Below, one piece after another: positions 40,886-47,920 of a stretch of DNA of 64,000 nucleotides (the first letter of the stretch is position 1; each line of letters opens with the position of its first letter). The notes beneath the pieces are model-generated. The model was not told where the DNA came from, did no database searches, and saw nothing but the letters and a program-made list of their open reading frames with translations. Both the position numbers and the translations under genes were made by a program. The stretch lies in contig NZ_CP047357.1 of NCBI RefSeq assembly GCF_030408835.1, forward strand, positions 620,001 through 684,000, given 5' to 3'. This stretch comes from Corynebacterium freneyi (GTDB lineage Bacteria; Actinomycetota; Actinomycetes; Mycobacteriales; Mycobacteriaceae).

Positions 40886-41109
40886 CCCCCACCACCCGCC
40901 GGGCGATCACCGCCGGAATGGTTGGCTCGGCGATCACCGCCACCCTCATGATGGCCGCCCAGATCGCCGCCCGTGAGCCGGCCCCCGCCCCCGCCCCCGC
41001 ACCGTCCACCACCACGATCACGACGACGGTTACCACACCTGTCGCGCCGTGCGATCACCCCGATTGCCCGCCGTGGCCCTCCCTCGACCAAGGAGACGAA
41101 GACCAATGA
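40882..41109 (+). CDS. Small membrane or secreted protein with Pro-Ala repeat
   Basis: A 75-residue protein with an N-terminal hydrophobic helix (AITAGMVGSAITATLMMAAQ), a PAPAPAPAP linker, a threonine-rich stretch and a final CDHPDCPPW. Probably membrane-anchored with the tail outside. Function unknown. Confidence 0.5.
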   Translation: MTPTTRRAITAGMVGSAITATLMMAAQIAAREPAPAPAPAPSTTTITTTVTTPVAPCDHPDCPPWPSLDQGDEDQ

Positions 41110-41873
41110 CTGACATGATCCCCGCCGACGCCGTGCGGGACATCATCGCCCGCCACCGCGACGGCGCTAGCCACCGGGGCGGAATGATCCTCGACGCCCT
41201 GAAAGCCCTACTCCCGCCCCCGCCGCGCCCGACGCTGGCGGACATGACCGACGAGGAGCGGGCCGCGTGCCAGTGGATGCAGGCAGACGTGAAGGGCGCA
41301 GATACCCGCGTCGTCATTCGTCGTCCCATTCCTCGCAAAGGTGGGGGCCGCGCCGCGCTGCTCGACCGATGGGGCGACGTGATCTACGAGGACCACGCCG
41401 ACGTGACCCCGCGCCCGGACCTCCCCCGCCTGAAATGGCCCGGCACCGAGAAGCCCGCGCCCGCCCTGCCCGGAGGCTGGCGGCTCGCCGACCACGAGAA
41501 ACGCGGTCGCGTCATCGTCACCAACCTCACCCCGAACGCCGTCGGGCACGTCGCCTATGTGCTCCCCGCCACCGACCCCCTCGGATACGACTGGTTCTTC
41601 TGCGACCCCTCCGATCTGACGTACATCGACCAGGAGACCGGCACTTCCGACGCCGTGCCACCGAACACCCTGGCCGTGGGCAGCGAGTGGGACGACGCGG
41701 ACGCGCTCACCCTGGCATGCAAGCATTCCGAGCTCGACCAGATCGTCGTGATCGACTGCGACGGCGATGCGTCTGTGTGGAGCGCGGTCGCGGAATGGTG
41801 GGAGAAGGGGTTTCCCTACTACGGGTTCGAGCCGTACACGATCATCCACACCGGACGAAAGGCCGACCAGTGA
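41106..41873 (+). CDS. Repeat-family hypothetical protein A1
   Basis: A 255-residue protein sharing long blocks with the protein at 42889: LLPPPPRPTLADMT-EERAAC, MQADV, VTPRPDLPR, GWRLADH-RGRVIV, and YVLPATDPLGYDWFFCDPS. The C-terminal ~70 residues (ALTLACKHSELDQIVVIDCD) are unique to this copy. No known domain. It is part of a duplicated, mosaic cassette region. Confidence 0.6.
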   Translation: MTDMIPADAVRDIIARHRDGASHRGGMILDALKALLPPPPRPTLADMTDEERAACQWMQADVKGADTRVVIRRPIPRKGGGRAALLDRWGDVIYEDHADVTPRPDLPRLKWPGTEKPAPALPGGWRLADHEKRGRVIVTNLTPNAVGHVAYVLPATDPLGYDWFFCDPSDLTYIDQETGTSDAVPPNTLAVGSEWDDADALTLACKHSELDQIVVIDCDGDASVWSAVAEWWEKGFPYYGFEPYTIIHTGRKADQ

Positions 41874-42088
41874 GCACCGAACCCCTGCGCGGCTGGGGCC
41901 GCCGCAGGCACGACCACGTGATGACCATCGAAGAAGCCGCCCGCCTGGTGGGGATCACCGCCCCCACGCTCCGCGCCGCCGCCCGTCGGGGCGAAGACGT
42001 GGGATTCCCCATCATCCGGGCCGGGAGGGCCTACGCCGTCCCCCGCCGCCCCCTGTACGCCCTACTCGGACTGGAGGCCGACCAATGA
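41870..42088 (+). CDS. MerR/excisionase-like HTH protein
   Basis: A 72-residue GTG-started protein with MTIEEAARLVGITAPTLRAA and RAGRAYAVPRRPLYALLGL, a winged-helix pattern like Xis/AlpA. It could be a second candidate directionality factor or an operon regulator. Confidence 0.6.
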   Translation: MSTEPLRGWGRRRHDHVMTIEEAARLVGITAPTLRAAARRGEDVGFPIIRAGRAYAVPRRPLYALLGLEADQ

Positions 42089-42468
42089 CCCCCGAAGAAG
42101 CCCGCGACCTACTCGACGGCGCGGCCCCCGGAGAATGGCAGTGGGACGATACCGGAAACGTCGCCGCCGTGGACGGCGACGGGTGGGAGCATGTCGCCGA
42201 CTACGTGTACGAGGAGGACGGGGCCTTGATCGTCGCCGCCCCGGGGATGGCCGCCATGATCGCCGGAATGCGCGCCGAATACGCCGTGCAAAACCGCGTC
42301 GGCGATAAGTGGCTGTACGAGGACGATGACGGACGCAACCTCGCCCCCTACGACAGCCACCGCATCGCGTGGTGGCCCGACCCAATCCCACAATCAGACA
42401 TCGCAGATCGCGGAGAAGGAATGGCCCGCATCGTCCGCCGTTACGTCACCACCCCGGAGGAAGTATGA
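42085..42468 (+). CDS. Repeat-family hypothetical protein B1
   Basis: A 127-residue acidic protein. The N-terminus MTPEEARDLLDGAAPGEWQW and the end ARIVRRYVTTPEEV recur in the protein at 43590; the end also recurs at 43955. This family is common in actinophages, without a known function. Confidence 0.6.
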   Translation: MTPEEARDLLDGAAPGEWQWDDTGNVAAVDGDGWEHVADYVYEEDGALIVAAPGMAAMIAGMRAEYAVQNRVGDKWLYEDDDGRNLAPYDSHRIAWWPDPIPQSDIADRGEGMARIVRRYVTTPEEV

Positions 42469-42875
42469 CCCTGCCGTACCAAGGCACCAAGCCCACCCGC
42501 GCCCACCACGACGACGCCGGCCTCGACCTCACGTCCGCCGAGACTCTGGTGATCCCCAGTGGGCAGCGTCGCACCGTCCGCCTCGGCACAGCCGTAGCGA
42601 TCCCCACCGGTCATGTCGGCCTGCTGTGCCCCCGGTCAGGGCTCGCCGCCAAGCATGGGATCACCACGCTGACGGTGCCGGGGATCATCGACTCGGGCTA
42701 TCGGGGCGAGTTGCGGATCGTGCTGTTCAACACCGACCCCGCCCCCTACCAGGTGCGACGGGGCGACCGCATCGCCCAACTCGTCATCGTGCCCTTCACA
42801 CACCTGGCCCCCGTGGCCCAACCCCTCGACACCGCCGACCGAGGGCCCCAGGGCTTCGGCTCCACCGGCACCTAG
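42465..42875 (+). CDS. dut: dUTPase, copy 1
   Basis: A 136-residue trimeric dUTPase: HDDAGLDLTS (motif 1), CPRSGLAAKHG (2), VPGIIDSGYRGELRIVLFNT (3), RGDRIAQLVI (4), and the C-terminal P-loop-like RGPQGFGSTGT (5). It hydrolyses dUTP to dUMP, keeping uracil out of phage DNA. A closely similar dUTPase is encoded at 44711. Confidence 0.93.
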   Translation: MTLPYQGTKPTRAHHDDAGLDLTSAETLVIPSGQRRTVRLGTAVAIPTGHVGLLCPRSGLAAKHGITTLTVPGIIDSGYRGELRIVLFNTDPAPYQVRRGDRIAQLVIVPFTHLAPVAQPLDTADRGPQGFGSTGT

Positions 42876-42888
42876 AAAGGACACCACC

Positions 42889-43593
42889 ATGACCAACACG
42901 GTTGACCGCGCCGCCGCCATCATCGCCCAGGAATGGGCCACGTTCTCCAACCGCGACCTGTGCGGGCATGAGATCGGCATGGCCCGCGCCCTCCATCGCG
43001 AAGGAATGCTCAACACTGCCCCGGTGGAAGGCCGGGGAGGCGCGTCCCTCAAAGACGTGGAAACGGCCCGCGAATGGGCCGACGATGTGCTCGAAGGCCG
43101 GGCCGCCGCAATCGTGCCAATCGAGGAGGCCATCGCCCGTGCTTTGCGCGCCTACCTCCCGCCCCCGCCGCGCCCGACGCTGGCGGACATGACCCGGGAG
43201 GAGCGGGCCGCATGCCGGAGAATGCAGGCCGACGTGGAAGGCCGCACCGAGCGCTACGTCATCGCCAACCCGTTCGACCGGTACGACGCCGTCGCACTGA
43301 TCGGCCCCGACTGGGAGTTCGACTGGATCGAGCCCGAGTACGTCACCCCGCGCCCGGACCTTCCCCGCATGACGTGGCCCGGTGACCAGGAGGCCGCGCC
43401 CACCCTGCCTGAAGGGTGGAGGCTCGCTGACCACAAGGAACGCGGTCGCGTCATCGTCGCCAACGACACGCCGAACCGGAATGGGCACGTCACCTATGTG
43501 CTCCCCGCCACCGACCCCCTCGGATACGACTGGTTCTTCTGCGACCCCTCCCAGCTGACGTACATCGACACCGGAAAGGAGGCCGACCAGTGA
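42889..43593 (+). CDS. Repeat-family hypothetical protein A2
   Basis: A 234-residue protein. Residues ~5-40 (VDRAAAIIAQEWATFSNRDL) recur in the protein at 45133, and the remaining two thirds match the protein at 41106. It is thus a full-length version combining both modules. Function unknown. Confidence 0.6.
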   Translation: MTNTVDRAAAIIAQEWATFSNRDLCGHEIGMARALHREGMLNTAPVEGRGGASLKDVETAREWADDVLEGRAAAIVPIEEAIARALRAYLPPPPRPTLADMTREERAACRRMQADVEGRTERYVIANPFDRYDAVALIGPDWEFDWIEPEYVTPRPDLPRMTWPGDQEAAPTLPEGWRLADHKERGRVIVANDTPNRNGHVTYVLPATDPLGYDWFFCDPSQLTYIDTGKEADQ

Positions 43594-43958
43594 CCCCCGA
43601 CGAAGCCCGAGCCCTACTCGACGGCACCACACCCGGACCCTGGCTCAGCGACCTAGACCGCAACTCCGACGAACCGCGCGGAATCTACGCCGTCGTAGCA
43701 CAAGGCGACGGGCTCACCACCCGGCTGATCGCCGAGGAAATCGTCGAAGAAGCCGACACCGCGCTGATCGCCGCCGCCCCAACCCTGGCCACCATGGCCG
43801 CCGGAATGCGCCCCGAATACCGGGCGGAGGAATGGCAGGGGCCCTATCCCGGGTGGGTGCCCACCTCCCCCTGGACGGCAGAGAAGCCTGCGGCAGGCAC
43901 CGACCCCAACGCCCGCATCGTCCGCCGCTACGTCACCGAACCGGAGGAAATCAAATGA
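43590..43958 (+). CDS. Repeat-family hypothetical protein B2
   Basis: A 122-residue GTG-started protein, paralogue of the one at 42085 (MTPDEARALLDGTTPGPWLS; DTALIAAAPTLATMAAGMR; RIVRRYVTEPEEIK). It directly follows A2, as B1 follows A1 with one gene between. Confidence 0.6.
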   Translation: MTPDEARALLDGTTPGPWLSDLDRNSDEPRGIYAVVAQGDGLTTRLIAEEIVEEADTALIAAAPTLATMAAGMRPEYRAEEWQGPYPGWVPTSPWTAEKPAAGTDPNARIVRRYVTEPEEIK

Positions 43959-44155
43959 AGTCAACGACCCCAGCCGAGGCCGTCTGTATCGAACTATCGG
44001 ACGGCACGATGCTCTACGGGACGGTGACGGACGAGTCGACCGAGATCGACGGCCATGTGCAAGTGGTAACGAAAACGATCCGCGTCCACCCCGGAGAAAG
44101 CATGACCACCACCGACCACGTCCGCCGCTACGTCACCACCCCGGAGGAAGTATGA
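43955..44155 (+). CDS. Small protein ending in the shared RRYVTTPEEV tail
   Basis: A 66-residue protein with a beta-rich body (AVCIELSDGTMLYGTVTD) joined to HVRRYVTTPEEV, the same tail as B1 and B2. Probably built by recombination at the repeated tail. Function unknown. Confidence 0.5.
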   Translation: MKSTTPAEAVCIELSDGTMLYGTVTDESTEIDGHVQVVTKTIRVHPGESMTTTDHVRRYVTTPEEV

Positions 44156-44388
44156 GTCTCAGCACCGTCGGCCCCATCGAATCCATCGGCGCGACCGTCC
44201 GGTTCTGGCGTGAGCAACACGGCTGGACGCGCACCAGGCTCGCCGCCGAAACCCGAATCCCCCTGCCCACCATCAGTGACATCGAAGCCGGGTGGGAAGG
44301 CGCGACCGCCTTCCACCTCAAGCGCATCTGGGAAGCACTCGGCATCTACTCCACCTGGATCATCACCCCGATCAAGGAGGAAGCATGA
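44152..44388 (+). CDS. XRE-family helix-turn-helix protein
   Basis: A 78-residue protein with a clear HTH: ATVRFWREQHGWTRTRLAAE, TRIPLPTISDIEAG. Likely a phage transcription regulator; target unknown. Overlaps both neighbours. Confidence 0.65.
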   Translation: MSLSTVGPIESIGATVRFWREQHGWTRTRLAAETRIPLPTISDIEAGWEGATAFHLKRIWEALGIYSTWIITPIKEEA

Positions 44389-44714
44389 CTCGCCCGGAGG
44401 CCCGCGCCGCTGAAGTTATCGACCACATCGGCGACGAGCCATCGAACGTGATCGCTGCCGCACTCGCCACGGAAGGGTTGCTCACCCCCGGGCCGCAGAT
44501 CATCCGCACCCGCGAGGAACTAGCCGCCCTCGACCCCGACACGCTCGTCACTGACGCGCTGCCGCGCCACGATGACTTCCCTTCCCCGATGATCGCCGCG
44601 CTGCCCGCCCCCGTCGCCTACCGGCTCAACCTCACCTGGCAAGGCCCAGTGGTGGTCATCGCCACGGGTGATCAGGTCCGCGCCGCACGACAAGCACTGG
44701 AGGCCACCGAATGA
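44385..44714 (+). CDS. Hypothetical protein
   Basis: A 109-residue protein; the central part (PQIIRTREELAALDPDTLVT) has the look of the small phage proteins beginning with an RT-x-EEL-x-x-LPP-x-T motif. It is coupled to the second dUTPase gene. Function unknown. Confidence 0.55.
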   Translation: MTRPEARAAEVIDHIGDEPSNVIAAALATEGLLTPGPQIIRTREELAALDPDTLVTDALPRHDDFPSPMIAALPAPVAYRLNLTWQGPVVVIATGDQVRAARQALEATE

Positions 44715-45121
44715 CCCTGCCGTTCCAGGGAACCCCGCCCACCCGCGCCCACCCGGATGACGCCGGACTCGACCTACGCGCCGCCACCGACATCACGATC
44801 CCCTCCGGCGCCCACGCCCTCGTCCCCACCGGCACCGCAGTCGCCATCCCCGCCGGCCACGTCGGCATGATCTGCCCCCGCTCCGGGCTGGCCGCCAAGC
44901 ACTGCGTCACCGTGCTGAACGCCCCCGGCATCATCGACGCCGGATATCGCGGCGAGATCGGCGTCATCCTGATCAACCACGGGCGCGCCACCGCCCGCAT
45001 CTCCCGTGGCGACCGCATCGCCCAACTCGTCATCACCCCATTCACGCACCTGACCCCCGTGGCCCAGCCACTCACCACCACCGACCGTGGGGCAGCAGGG
45101 TTCGGCTCCACCGGCACCTAG
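44711..45121 (+). CDS. dut: dUTPase, copy 2
   Basis: A 136-residue dUTPase with all five motifs: HPDDAGLDLRA, CPRSGLAAKHC, APGIIDAGYRGEIGVILINH, RGDRIAQLVI, RGAAGFGSTGT. It aligns end to end with copy 1 but with many substitutions, so the duplication is not recent or copy 2 was acquired separately. The DNA after both stops (TAGAAAGGACAC) is the same. Confidence 0.93.
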   Translation: MTLPFQGTPPTRAHPDDAGLDLRAATDITIPSGAHALVPTGTAVAIPAGHVGMICPRSGLAAKHCVTVLNAPGIIDAGYRGEIGVILINHGRATARISRGDRIAQLVITPFTHLTPVAQPLTTTDRGAAGFGSTGT

Positions 45122-45132
45122 AAAGGACACCC

Positions 45133-45465
45133 ATGCCCCACCCCGTCGACCGGGCCGCCGCCATCATCGCCCAGGAATGGGCCACCTTCTCCACCCGCGA
45201 CCTGTGCGGCCACGAGATCAGCCTCGCCCGGGCCCTGTACCACGCCGGGATGCTCGCCGCCGATGCCGACCTCCCCGACAAGTGGGACACCTGGCGCGAC
45301 CGCTACACAGCACAACGCAAACGCGCCGCCGACCTGGAGCACCTGGTGAGGGTGAAGAAGGCTGAGAACACCGCGCTGAAGAAGACGATGCATGCACTCA
45401 TCGTGGCCCTCGACTCTGATGATCCCCCGACCATCAATGATGAATCTCTGACGGAGGAACCATGA
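45133..45465 (+). CDS. Repeat-family protein, N-terminal module only
   Basis: A 110-residue protein whose first ~40 residues (VDRAAAIIAQEWATFSTRDL, CGHEISLARAL) match A2 at 42889, while the rest is a coiled-coil-like charged helix (YTAQRKRAADLEHLVRVKKA). It follows dUTPase 2 just as A2 follows dUTPase 1. Confidence 0.55.
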   Translation: MPHPVDRAAAIIAQEWATFSTRDLCGHEISLARALYHAGMLAADADLPDKWDTWRDRYTAQRKRAADLEHLVRVKKAENTALKKTMHALIVALDSDDPPTINDESLTEEP

Positions 45466-45536
45466 CCGAAGACGATCGCACCGCCCACCCCGACCACCAC
45501 GACGGGCCCGGCTGGGGTGACCGCCCATGGCACTGA
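45462..45536 (+). CDS. Very small acidic/histidine-rich peptide
   Basis: A 24-residue frame (TEDDRTAHPDHHDGPGWGDR...) after GGAGGAAC. It overlaps both neighbours. Coding status is uncertain. Confidence 0.3.
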   Translation: MTEDDRTAHPDHHDGPGWGDRPWH

Positions 45537-46162
45537 CCGACACACAGCTCGAAACGCTGTCCCGTGATCTGCTGATCATCGCGAGGTGCGCCCGCACCCT
45601 CCACGCCCAACTGCAGCCCGGCCACAACGCCGGTGATGGGGTGTGGCACCGCCCCGTCTACGGCCCCCGCCCACCCTGCAGCATCACCGTCCTGGACCTG
45701 CTGCACGAAGCGGACCAGGTACTCGCCGGGTGGCTCGGCAACCTCGCCGCGGACTACCTCGGCGAGACAGTGGACGGCGCAGACGAAACCCCGAGGGCAT
45801 GGGCCGCCCGGCGTGACCGCACCACCCACGCCAAAGCAAACCGACTGTGGGAACAACGCCACCTCCTCGCGTCGAGGGAGTACGCCACCGACGCGGCCGA
45901 CGAGATCGCCCAGCAAGCCCGCACCCTCGCCGACCGGGCAGAACCCCCACCCCCCACGAAACCGCCGACAATCCCACGCGAAGAAGTCTTCGCCACCGCC
46001 GGCGAGCTCGCCCCCGTCGTCTCCGACATCACCGGCCGCACCATCACCCGCAAGCAAATCACCTACTGGGGCGACGCCGGCCACATCACGAGGTTCAGCG
46101 ACACCACCGGGCAAAGCAAGTACCGCCTCGCCGAAGTCCTCGACCACGCCGGAAAAGAATGA
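45527..46162 (+). CDS. Hypothetical protein with C-terminal MerR-like HTH
   Basis: A 211-residue protein. The helical N-terminal two thirds (TQLETLSRDLLIIARCARTL) are followed by a C-terminal segment, TITRKQITYWGDAGHITRFS, with YRLAEVLDHAG, resembling a MerR/GntR-type DNA-binding helix pair. It is the last gene before the late-operon leader and may regulate it. Confidence 0.6.
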   Translation: MALTDTQLETLSRDLLIIARCARTLHAQLQPGHNAGDGVWHRPVYGPRPPCSITVLDLLHEADQVLAGWLGNLAADYLGETVDGADETPRAWAARRDRTTHAKANRLWEQRHLLASREYATDAADEIAQQARTLADRAEPPPPTKPPTIPREEVFATAGELAPVVSDITGRTITRKQITYWGDAGHITRFSDTTGQSKYRLAEVLDHAGKE

Positions 46163-46180
46163 CCAGCGATTATCCACCCG

Positions 46181-46186
46181 TATGAT
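46181..46186 (+). promoter_or_regulatory. Possible late-region promoter -10 element
   Basis: TATGAT lies 18 bp after a stop codon and 25 bp before a strong terminator. The -35 region (around AATGAC/TGACCA) is weak. The promoter-terminator spacing resembles a short leader RNA or an antitermination-controlled late promoter. Confidence 0.35.
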
Positions 46187-46210
46187 ATGCTCGCGGTACG
46201 CGTGAAGTGA

Positions 46211-46247
46211 ACCCCCGGGAGGCCCAGGTCTCCACGGGGGTTTTCTC
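46211..46247 (+). terminator. Rho-independent terminator at the start of the late leader
   Basis: ACCCCCG and CGGGGGT form the outer stem, GGAG and CTCC the inner stem, followed by TTTTCTC. It separates the middle region from the late genes. Confidence 0.7.
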
Positions 46248-46264
46248 ATGCGCAAAAAAAGGTT

Positions 46265-46400
46265 CCTCCCCGCTGATGAAAAGCCCCCGGGCTTAGGCGG
46301 GGAGGTCACGCGGTGGGGCCGCCAAACAAGCCCCCGGGGGGCACAACAACCCCCGGGGGCCAGCGACACCCCCCCACCAACACCACCCCCCCCAACACAA
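46265..46400 (+). other. Structured GC-palindrome region in the late leader
   Basis: CCTCCCCGC (46265-46273) pairs with GCGGGGAGG (46297-46305) and encloses AAGCCC-CC-GGGCTT. Two more CCCCCGGGGG-type palindromes follow near 46329 and 46352, then a C-rich tract. The 408 bp interval 46163-46570 holds no credible gene; the frame spanning it translates to low-complexity sequence. Confidence 0.5.
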
Positions 46401-46570
46401 CCCGGGCCCCCACCCCACCCGGGGCACAGTCGTCGACCAGCACCAGGCTGGCGCCCACTCACGACGGGACGACGACACCAGGCGCGCGTGCACGGCACAC
46501 GCCACAACAACACGGCACACCAGCGAGTCGCCCGCACCCGCGCCACACAAACCAACCAGGAGAAGCCGCA

Positions 46571-46816
46571 ATGCACGTCGCCAACCACCCAGCGACGCCG
46601 ATCCTCTATGGCATCTGGGCCGCAGGGAGGGTGCGCCGGTACGACATCGACGCGCTCGCCGAAGGCTGCCACGATCTCGTCGGCGCGCTCGCACACGTCC
46701 TCCGAACCGGAGACCGCGACGCCGTCAACAGGTGCATCGCACGCGGCGAGCTCAGCATCGACATCCTCATGCTCGCCCTCGCACACGACGCCAACCGAGC
46801 CGACACCGAGGCGTAG
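46571..46816 (+). CDS. Small hypothetical protein
   Basis: An 81-residue helical protein (DIDALAEGCHDLVGALAHVL; CIARGELSIDILMLALAHDA) with AGGAGA upstream. It is located just before the HNH nuclease. Function unknown. Confidence 0.55.
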   Translation: MHVANHPATPILYGIWAAGRVRRYDIDALAEGCHDLVGALAHVLRTGDRDAVNRCIARGELSIDILMLALAHDANRADTEA

Positions 46817-46868
46817 CCACCGGCCGCCCCGCCCCTGGGGCCCCGGAGGGGGAGAGGGGGACGGTGGC

Positions 46869-47180
46869 ATGGCATGGGCCAACGGCAGCGGTCGCACGAG
46901 CACTCGCGAATGGCGAGAACTGAAGCGAATCGCGAAACGCAAACTTCCATACGAATGCGCTCAATGCGGAATCAGCGGAACCGACGCGCCCCTCGAACTC
47001 GACCACATCATTCCCGATGCCGAGGGCGGGGCGACGGCCCTGTCCAACGTCCAGTGGATGTGCCAGCCACACCACGACCAAAAGATGCAGCGGGAAGCGA
47101 CCCGAGGGAAGCGCCGCCGGGCGGCGATGGGCCGGCATCCGGTGGAGGAGCATCCGGCACTCGCGCGGCTGCGGCGTTGA
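46869..47180 (+). CDS. HNH endonuclease next to terminase
   Basis: A 103-residue HNH nuclease: WRELKRIAKRKLPYECAQCG, PLELDHIIPDAEGG, LSNVQWMCQPHHDQKM, with the CxxC pairs and the DH/HH catalytic residues. HNH proteins beside the terminase in HK97-like phages assist cos cleavage and packaging. The start at 46869 follows a purine-rich tract and excludes the low-complexity upstream frame. Confidence 0.88.
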   Translation: MAWANGSGRTSTREWRELKRIAKRKLPYECAQCGISGTDAPLELDHIIPDAEGGATALSNVQWMCQPHHDQKMQREATRGKRRRAAMGRHPVEEHPALARLRR

Positions 47181-47437
47181 TAACGCGGCCGCGGGCGGCG
47201 TTCCACTACGGTTTCGGGGGCGGTTTTCGCCACCGGGAACCTATCGGACCCACCTATCGAAAACGTCCCACGCAGTGAGACGCGATAGGCGCGACCAATC
47301 ACCCAGGGGGGGCTCCCCCCTCGAACCTCTTAATCCGGCCACGGAAGTCACAGTCGCTAAGGCTCTGTACGGGTCTGGCGATCCCGTGGCCCGGGATTTG
47401 ATAAGTAACGTTGATAAGCGAAAGGTGGCGAAAAGCC
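47181..47437 (+). other. Noncoding interval between HNH and terminase, candidate cos region
   Basis: This 257 bp contains no convincing gene. It has short repeats (CCTATCG at two places and an inverted CGATAGG) within about 60 bp. In cos phages with an adjacent HNH gene the cohesive-end site usually lies here. The cut position cannot be told from sequence alone. Confidence 0.35.
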
Positions 47438-47902
47438 ATGGCCGGACGCGGACCCGCTCCGAAAGACCCGAAACGACGGGCGCGGCGCAATGCCGACCCC
47501 GTCGCCAGCAAGATCATCCAGATCACTCCATCCGATCAGCCCGCTTTGCCGACGATCTACACCACCGACGCGGATGGCCAGCGGCGGAAGTTCCACTGGC
47601 CGGCGGTGACCCGCCGCTGGTGGGACATGTGGGCGCGGTCGCCGCTGTCCGCGGACTTCACTGAGAATGATTGGTCTGAGCTTCTTGACACGGCCCTCGT
47701 CCATGCCCGGCATTGGTCGGGGGAGAAGGACGCGGCGGGTGAGCTGCGGATCCGTGCGGCGAAGTTCGGTGCGACGCCGGAGGATCGGGCGCGGCTGCGT
47801 ATCCAGTTCGCCCAGGCTGATGAGGCTGATGAGAAGCGTCGGACGTCGCGCGCTGGTGCGGACATGCGCGGCGCGTACAAGGGCCTGCGCGCCGTCGACT
47901 AG
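47438..47902 (+). CDS. terS: Terminase small subunit (P27-like)
   Basis: A 154-residue protein beginning MAGRGPAPKDPKRRARRNAD, the typical start of P27-family small terminases, with WWDMWARSPLSADFTENDWS and a helical C-terminus (RARLRIQFAQADEADEKRR). It recognises the packaging site and recruits the large subunit. Start 47438 follows AAAGGTGG. Confidence 0.85.
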   Translation: MAGRGPAPKDPKRRARRNADPVASKIIQITPSDQPALPTIYTTDADGQRRKFHWPAVTRRWWDMWARSPLSADFTENDWSELLDTALVHARHWSGEKDAAGELRIRAAKFGATPEDRARLRIQFAQADEADEKRRTSRAGADMRGAYKGLRAVD

Positions 47903-47920
47903 ATGGGGCGGTGATCACTG

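Noticed and set aside
46265..46305. Hammerhead ribozyme
   Set aside because: A CTGATGA core followed by a stem is present, but the required GAAA and closing stem are missing.
46248..46868. N-terminal extension of the HNH nuclease
   Set aside because: Proline/threonine-rich low-complexity translation through a terminator and palindromes; the HNH domain is complete from 46869.
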